Source of the DNA: CAZNQW01 sp964575225
GTDB taxonomy: Bacteria; Chloroflexota; Anaerolineae; JAAYZQ01
DNA length: 8,478 nt
Direction: 5' to 3'
Assembly (NCBI GenBank): GCA_964575225.1
Contig: CAZNQW010000173.1
Span: forward strand, 1 to 8,478
The position numbers and the translations under genes were made by a program. The notes beneath the pieces were generated by a model. The model was not told the origin of the DNA and did not search any database. It worked only from the letters and a program-made list of their open reading frames with translations. This document shows, piece by piece, positions 5,587 through 8,478 of this stretch. Numbering within the stretch: position 1 is the first letter of the stretch; every line of letters starts with the position of its first letter.

Positions 5587-5837
5587 TACGATATCAAAGT
5601 AAAAGCGCTCCTCGCGGCCGACCAAACAGGGCCGTCGCCCCCGCCGCGAGTCCGCTCGCGCACAATCGCCTGCGCACAATCGCCTGCGCACTCGCAGGCA
5701 GCATCCATTCTTGGGCACAAAGCGTATGGACCCCCGCATTCGCGGGGGTGATATTCTTCAAAGGACGCATCAGTTGCGAGTGCTCTGGCTTGGTGCAAAA
5801 GGACTTTGACAGGGCCCCCAGGGGGATTCTGCCCGGC
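5587..5837. repeat. Spacer with tandem repeat and hairpins
   Basis: No gene is seen between tupA and the storage-protein promoter. A 14-base unit GCGCACAATCGCCT is repeated exactly in tandem at 5658-5671 and 5672-5685, and a third copy starts but is broken off. Hairpins lie at 5645-5660 (CGCGAG/CTCGCG) and 5682-5699 (GCCTGCG-CACT-CGCAGGC). A REP-like hairpin follows at 5730-5749. Confidence 0.65.
5730..5749. repeat. REP-like hairpin ACCCCCGC-ATTC-GCGGGGGT
   Basis: Eight perfect base pairs enclose a four-base loop. The element with flanks GGA and GAT matches 8306-8331 closely: the outer stem pairs differ on both arms in a compensatory way while the loop side TTCGCGGG and the flanks are kept. 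Confidence 0.75.
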
Positions 5838-5866
5838 TTGACGGAGGACCTGATCCCGGCTATACT
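5838..5866 (+). promoter_or_regulatory. Sigma-70-type promoter of the storage-protein gene
   Basis: TTGACG (5838-5843) and TATACT (5861-5866) have exactly 17 bases between them. Transcription would start near 5873, about 45 bases before the ATG at 5918, so this gene is transcribed independently of tup. A small hairpin (GCGCC/GGCGC) sits at the expected 5' end of the transcript. Confidence 0.8.
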
Positions 5867-5917
5867 GGGACAGCGCCGGAGGGGCGCGCTACCTCTATGC
5901 GAGAAAGGTGTACGTCA

Positions 5918-6745
5918 ATGAGCTTGAAACGAGATGAAAGCGGCCGGCTGCACATCGAGACGCCGCTGATGGCCGAGTCGTTGATGGACAAGGGCTTGCT
6001 GCAAAGCACCGAAACCGATACGGTGTTCCGGCCCCTGCCCGAGCTGAACGTGATCAAGCTGGGTGGGCAGAGCATCATCGACCGGGGGCGCAGCTTGGTG
6101 CTGCCCCTGCTGGACGAGATTGTGGCGGCAAGGCCGACCTACCCGCTGCTGGTGATGACCGGCGGCGGCACCCGCAGCCGTCACGCCTATGCCATCGCCC
6201 TCGACCTGGGCATGCCCACGGGCGTGCTGGCCAAACTGGGCGATAGCATCAGCGAGCAGAATGCGCTCATGATCTCGCTGCTGCTGGCGCCCCACGGTGG
6301 GGTGAAAATCGGCCACGACGACGTGGTCAAGCTGCCGGCCTATCTGGCCCTGGGCGCCATCCCGGTGATGCACGCCATGCCGCCCTACAGCCTGTGGGAG
6401 TTGCCCGCGGCCGAGGGGCGCATCCCGCCCCACCGCACCGACAGTGGCGCCTATTTGACCGCCGAGGTGGTCGGCGCCAAGCGCTGCATCCTGGTCAAGG
6501 ACGAGCGCGGCCTGTTCACAGCCGATCCGAAAAAGGACCCCAAGGCCGATTTCATCCCCGAGATCGAGGTCCACGAGTTGTTGGACTTGGACCTGGAGGA
6601 TCTGGCGGTGGAGCGGGCCATGTTGCAGGCGATGACCCGCGCGCGGAGCGTGCGCGAGGTGCTGCTGGTGAACGGCCGGGAACCGGGCAGCCTGACGCGG
6701 GCGTTGGCCGGTGAGAATCCGGGCACGCGGATCTATTGCCGCTAG
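5918..6745 (+). CDS. Molybdenum/tungsten storage protein subunit (MosA/MosB family)
   Basis: This amino-acid-kinase-fold protein is closely related to the subunits of the molybdenum storage protein of Azotobacter vinelandii, which uses ATP to pack molybdate or tungstate as polyoxometalate clusters inside a hexameric cage. Its 275 residues equal the length of those subunits. Seen here are the nucleotide-binding start VIKLGGQ (45-51), VMTGGGTRSRHAYAIALDLG (79-98), MPPYSLWELP (154-163), the distinctive RIPPHRTDSGAY (168-179), GLFTADP (198-204) and VNGREPGSL (251-259). PPY, IPPHRxDxGA and the whole RHxxxxxLDLG block favour MosA/B over plain UMP kinase. The ATG at 5918 is preferred to the one at 5897 because GAAAGGTG lies about eight bases before it. 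Only one subunit gene is visible, so a homomeric cage or a second gene elsewhere are both possible. Confidence 0.85.
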   Translation: MSLKRDESGRLHIETPLMAESLMDKGLLQSTETDTVFRPLPELNVIKLGGQSIIDRGRSLVLPLLDEIVAARPTYPLLVMTGGGTRSRHAYAIALDLGMPTGVLAKLGDSISEQNALMISLLLAPHGGVKIGHDDVVKLPAYLALGAIPVMHAMPPYSLWELPAAEGRIPPHRTDSGAYLTAEVVGAKRCILVKDERGLFTADPKKDPKADFIPEIEVHELLDLDLEDLAVERAMLQAMTRARSVREVLLVNGREPGSLTRALAGENPGTRIYCR

Positions 6746-6760
6746 TGTGCGGGGTCGCTC

Positions 6761-7084
6761 TCAGCGCCGGTGACGGCGCGGATGAGGGGGTGCGGCCACC
6801 TCAAAGGTCCCGCCTTCGATCTGGAGGGCCTGGCCTTCAGCCAGTGCCAGGGCCACCTGGCGATGGGCCTGGGCCAGGGTGCGTTGGAAGGTGGAGCGGG
6901 AGACGCCCATGTGCTCGGCGGCCGCTTCCTGAGTCAGGCCCTCGAGATCGGCCAGGCGCAGCGCCTCCAGCTCCTCTTGGAAGAGTTGGATAAGGCGCAG
7001 CCCCTCCAACGGCACCCCGGCCGGTTTATAGATCGCGGCCTGGGGCGCCCGGGTGAGGAGGCGACGCTTGCGGGGACGGGGCAC
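6761..7084 (-). CDS. DUF134 family helix-turn-helix protein
   Basis: This is a small probable DNA-binding protein of the DUF134/COG1342 family (PF02001). The 107 residues begin VPRPRKRR (initiator GTG) and contain FKPAG-like YKPAGVPL (20-27), EELEALRLADLEGLTQEAAA and the recognition region HMGVSRSTFQRTLAQAH (58-74), a sigma-factor-like helix-turn-helix. Many family members carry a Cys/metal-like segment; here there are no cysteines. The GTG at 7084 is chosen because the family starts with M-P-R-P-x-K. It lies one base after the stop of the upstream gene (TAG C GTG), with GAGGG just before, so translation is coupled. The 26 residues upstream in this frame merely overlap that gene. It is convergent with the storage-protein gene, 15 bases apart. 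Its target is unknown; the palindrome at 7417-7442 is a natural candidate. Confidence 0.88.
   Translation of the reverse strand: MPRPRKRRLLTRAPQAAIYKPAGVPLEGLRLIQLFQEELEALRLADLEGLTQEAAAEHMGVSRSTFQRTLAQAHRQVALALAEGQALQIEGGTFEVAAPPHPRRHRR
6764..6779. other. Hairpin at the convergent gene junction
   Basis: GCGCCG (6764-6769) and CGGCGC (6774-6779) pair perfectly around GTGA, inside the last codons of the DUF134 gene and 19 bases after the storage-gene stop. There is no T tract on either side, so terminator function is uncertain. Confidence 0.35.
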
Positions 7085-7085
7085 G

Positions 7086-7337
7086 CTAGCCCTCGTCCTG
7101 CTCTCGGCGGCGGCGACGGCCCCGGCCGCCCTCGCCTCCTGGCTCGCCGCTCTGTTCGCCACGGGGCAGGTAGACGATTTCGGCGCCGACGGCGGCGGCT
7201 AGCGCCTCCAACTCTCTGCGGCGTATGCGGGGCTGGAACACCTTGAGGTCCGAACCCTGGACGGCGACGATGACAAAGCGGGGCCGGCCTGTGCCGGGCC
7301 CGGCGTCGCGTCGCTCGCGAACGAAAATCTTGCTCAT
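7086..7337 (-). CDS. Small protein of unknown function, first gene of the DUF134 operon
   Basis: I do not recognise a named family. The 83-residue product begins MSKIFVRERR and has a compact part, PRFVIVAVQGSDLKVFQPRIRRRELEALAAAVGAEIVYLPRG (about 19-60), with alternating hydrophobic residues suggesting beta strands around one helix. It ends in a low-complexity Gly/Arg/Glu tail (61-83). No cysteine, signal peptide or membrane segment is seen. The ATG at 7337 is preferred over codons further upstream because AAAGGAAA lies about eight bases before it, and the upstream residues are just leader. It is co-transcribed and translationally coupled with the DUF134 gene, so a joint regulatory role, such as a ligand-sensing partner, is a guess from context. 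Confidence 0.7.
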   Translation of the reverse strand: MSKIFVRERRDAGPGTGRPRFVIVAVQGSDLKVFQPRIRRRELEALAAAVGAEIVYLPRGEQSGEPGGEGGRGRRRRREQDEG

Positions 7338-7356
7338 GGACTTTTTCCTTTCTGGA

Positions 7357-7400
7357 GGCGGTCCCAAAAGGATCTCCCATTTCCTGCTTTTGGGACCGCC
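7357..7400. promoter_or_regulatory. 14-bp inverted repeat in the leader of the DUF134 operon
   Basis: GGCGGTCCCAAAAG (7357-7370) and CTTTTGGGACCGCC (7387-7400) are perfect complements 16 bases apart. In the minus-strand transcript they form a very stable hairpin ending about 20 bases before the ATG at 7337, with the ribosome binding site just beyond it. No T tract follows, so it is not a standard terminator. It shares the half-site CCCAAAA/TTTTGGG with the palindrome at 7417-7442, and may be an additional protein-binding site or an RNA control element. Confidence 0.7.
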
Positions 7401-7416
7401 CCTTGTAGCATATCGA

Positions 7417-7442
7417 TAGTTTTGGGCAATTGCCCAAAACTA
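7417..7442. promoter_or_regulatory. 26-bp perfect palindrome, probable operator
   Basis: TAGTTTTGGGCAA (7417-7429) is followed directly by its reverse complement TTGCCCAAAACTA. It begins at the last base of the -10 box of the minus-strand promoter and covers the expected start site near 7435. Bound protein would therefore block that promoter, and probably any promoter of the divergent gene at 7474 as well. The DUF134 protein encoded by the same operon is the obvious candidate to bind it (inference). Confidence 0.75.
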
Positions 7443-7470
7443 GTATACATCAGGTTGAGAGGTTTGTCAA
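7442..7470 (-). promoter_or_regulatory. Sigma-70-type promoter of the 83-aa/DUF134 operon
   Basis: On the minus strand TTGACA (7470-7465) and TATACT (7447-7442) are separated by 17 bases, essentially consensus. The -35 box ends only three bases before the start codon of the divergent gene at 7474. Transcription would start inside the 26-bp palindrome. Confidence 0.85.
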
Positions 7471-7473
7471 GAT

Positions 7474-8160
7474 ATGATTTTGATTGGCATGGACGATACC
7501 GACAATCTGGAATCCCGCGGCACGGGCCATCTGGCCCGCGCCATTGCCTCTGCCTTGGCGGCCGACTATCCGCTGTTGGGCGTGACGCGCCACCAGTTGC
7601 TGGTGGATCCCCGCGTGCCCTGCACCCGGAACAACAGTTGCGCCGCCATTGCGCTGGATGTCGACGGCGATGTGAATCTGGACGGCGTGATGGAGCGGGT
7701 GCGCACGATGATGGTGGACGACTTTCAGGCGGGCAGCGATCCGGGCCTGTGCGTGGCGCGGGACGTCCCCCCGGCTGTGACCGAGTTTGGCCGCCGCGCC
7801 CAGCGTGAATTGGTGCGCCAGGCCGATGCCCGGACACTGGCGGCCGCCCACGGCATAGGGCTGTTGGGCTTGGGCGGCGACGAGGACGGGGTCATTGGCG
7901 CGCTCGCCGCGGTGGGGCTGGCGGCCAGTGGCGAGGATGGCCGCTATGTCCAGGTGGGGCGGTCGCGGGAGTTGACCGGCTTGCAGCCGGTGGCGGCGCT
8001 GCTGGCAGCGGGCGTCGAAGCGGTGCAGACGCCCGACGGCCGGCCGGTGACCGAGGGCCTGGTGCAGACGGACAAGCTGCGTCCGGCGCGGCGAAGGAGC
8101 CGGCCCATTGCCGTGGTCGAGTGGGCCGGCGAGCATTGGCTGCCGCTCAAGCTGGATTGA
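7474..8160 (+). CDS. TiaS-like protein (N-terminal part only), function unknown
   Basis: The 228 residues match the N-terminal part of archaeal TiaS, the ATP-dependent enzyme that attaches agmatine to C34 of tRNA-Ile2. Shared features are the opening IGMDDTDNLESRGTGHLA (4-21) with its Asp-Asp-Thr-Asp motif, VDPRVPCTRNNSCAAIAL (44-61), SDPGLCVA (88-95) and LGGDEDGVIGALAAVGL (133-149). Archaeal TiaS is about 420 residues and has further C-terminal OB-fold and zinc regions that are absent here. Bacteria normally make lysidine with TilS, so tRNA modification is not a safe assignment; a stand-alone kinase-like or ligand-binding role is possible. ATG 7474 fits the family start; the ribosome binding site is weak (GAGAGG, 11 bases upstream). 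It shares its upstream region with the divergent DUF134 operon, hinting at joint control. The last residues (WAGEHWLPLKLD) close a complete-looking protein. Confidence 0.75.
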   Translation: MILIGMDDTDNLESRGTGHLARAIASALAADYPLLGVTRHQLLVDPRVPCTRNNSCAAIALDVDGDVNLDGVMERVRTMMVDDFQAGSDPGLCVARDVPPAVTEFGRRAQRELVRQADARTLAAAHGIGLLGLGGDEDGVIGALAAVGLAASGEDGRYVQVGRSRELTGLQPVAALLAAGVEAVQTPDGRPVTEGLVQTDKLRPARRRSRPIAVVEWAGEHWLPLKLD

Positions 8161-8264
8161 GGTGCTGCGGGTCCAACGGGGTGAACGGCCCGCGGGCACG
8201 CGCGGGAGGGATTCTCTGGCCACGAAATCACCGACGCGCATGGTAGGGGCACCTCTGTCCCGTC

Positions 8265-8284
8265 GCCCCCGCGGAAGCGGGGGC
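8265..8284. repeat. REP-like hairpin GCCCCCGC-GGAA-GCGGGGGC
   Basis: Perfect 8-bp stem with a GGAA loop. Together with 8309-8328, 24 bases further on, it forms a doublet like those of bacterial REP/BIME elements. Confidence 0.75.
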
Positions 8285-8308
8285 CCACGCACTTCCGACA
8301 AAGGATGG

Positions 8309-8328
8309 ATGCCCGCCTTCGCGGGCAT
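8309..8328. repeat. REP-like hairpin ATGCCCGC-CTTC-GCGGGCAT
   Basis: Perfect 8-bp stem with a CTTC loop; the flanks GG and GATGG match the element at 5730-5749. Confidence 0.75.
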
Positions 8329-8341
8329 GATGGAAGCGGGC

Positions 8342-8353
8342 GGGCCCTTTTTT
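8342..8353 (+). terminator. Possible terminator of the TiaS-like gene
   Basis: GGGCCC at 8342-8347 is followed by six T. It can pair with the GGGCCC at 8281-8286, enclosing the hairpin 8309-8328. It is the only T tract downstream of the gene, but lies about 185 bases from its stop and within repeat sequence. Confidence 0.3.
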
Positions 8354-8412
8354 CCTGTCGTCGTCGATTGCCCTGATGCGCACGGGGCGGGGCCGAGTGG
8401 CGCCTGCGGTAG

Positions 8413-8433
8413 GGGCGGGTTTCAAACCCGCCC
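8413..8433. repeat. 21-bp palindrome, GGTTTCAAACC family, second copy
   Basis: GGGCGGGTTT and AAACCCGCCC are perfect arms around a central C. It matches 1680-1702 except for one compensated pair. Confidence 0.85.
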
Positions 8434-8478
8434 AATAGGCATCAACGTAAGGTCGACAAAAAGGACTTTCTCTGGCAA

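Larger units (their letters stand above)
8161..8478. repeat. Terminal spacer with REP-like hairpins
   Basis: No gene is visible. The region holds two REP-like hairpins (8265-8284 and 8309-8328), one GGTTTCAAACC-family palindrome (8413-8433) and a six-T run at 8348-8353. The frames across it give spurious peptides of the PAKAGIHP type. The last bases show no adapter sequence. Confidence 0.65.

Noticed and set aside
4582..5739. Antisense reading frame of 385 codons opposite the tupA tail
   Set aside because: It is the shadow of the tupA coding strand plus repeat sequence, with no recognisable domain.
5806..5811. TTGACA as an alternative -35 box for the storage gene
   Set aside because: No -10 box lies 16-18 bases downstream; the pair at 5838-5866 is far better.
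5915..6574. Antisense frame opposite the storage-protein gene
   Set aside because: The sense frame has clear MosA/B motifs; the antisense is His/Gln-rich and without motifs.
7422..7449. Plus-strand promoter for the TiaS-like gene (TTGGGC, 16 bases, TATACA)
   Set aside because: The match to consensus is weak and both boxes lie in the palindrome and the opposing promoter; possible, but not supported enough to annotate.
7450..8328. Antisense reading frame of 292 codons opposite the TiaS-like gene
   Set aside because: Its start derives from REP-like sequence (PAKAGIHP-type peptide) and the rest mirrors a real gene.

Overview
The window is one end of an assembled contig from a high-GC bacterium, most likely a member of the Chloroflexota (Anaerolineae-like). 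The strongest taxonomic hints are the Pro/Glu/Thr-rich spacer that follows the lipobox of the binding protein and the many GC-rich palindromic repeats of a kind common in such genomes. This placement is inference. Bases 15-48 are the Illumina TruSeq read-1 adapter. The assembly therefore ends artificially inside moaC, and the first 48 bases are not genomic.

Layout. (1) 49-1313, minus strand: moaA followed by moaC, the latter cut by the contig end. They have a consensus promoter at 1428-1456 and make the pterin precursor of molybdenum or tungsten cofactor. (2) 1457-1819: a gene-free spacer packed with short perfect palindromes. (3) 1820-2050: a near-perfect sigma-70-type promoter, a structured leader of about 150 nt and a strong intrinsic terminator. 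I interpret this as a Moco/Tuco-type riboswitch attenuator. (4) 2171-5469, plus strand: tupB-tupC-tupA, a tungstate ABC importer. Its lipoprotein TupA carries two extra C-terminal domains that resemble a degenerate sulfite-oxidase molybdopterin-binding fold. (5) 5470-5837: another palindrome-rich spacer. (6) 5838-6745: a second consensus promoter and a gene for a MosA/MosB-type molybdenum/tungsten storage protein. (7) 7470-6761, minus strand: a two-gene operon (an 83-aa protein of unknown function and a DUF134 helix-turn-helix protein). A consensus promoter drives it, and a 26-bp perfect palindrome sits over its transcription start. (8) 7474-8160, plus strand: a divergent gene for a protein like the N-terminal half of archaeal TiaS. 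(9) 8161-8478: spacer with REP-like hairpins.

Read together, the window is a tungsten/molybdenum homeostasis locus: uptake (TupABC), storage (MosA/B-like), cofactor synthesis (MoaA, MoaC), and two apparent control devices. These are an RNA attenuator ahead of the importer and a palindromic operator ahead of the DUF134 operon. The enzyme assignments rest on clear family motifs. The riboswitch identity, the DUF134-operator link, and the roles of the 83-aa and TiaS-like proteins in metal metabolism are hypotheses from architecture and neighbourhood.
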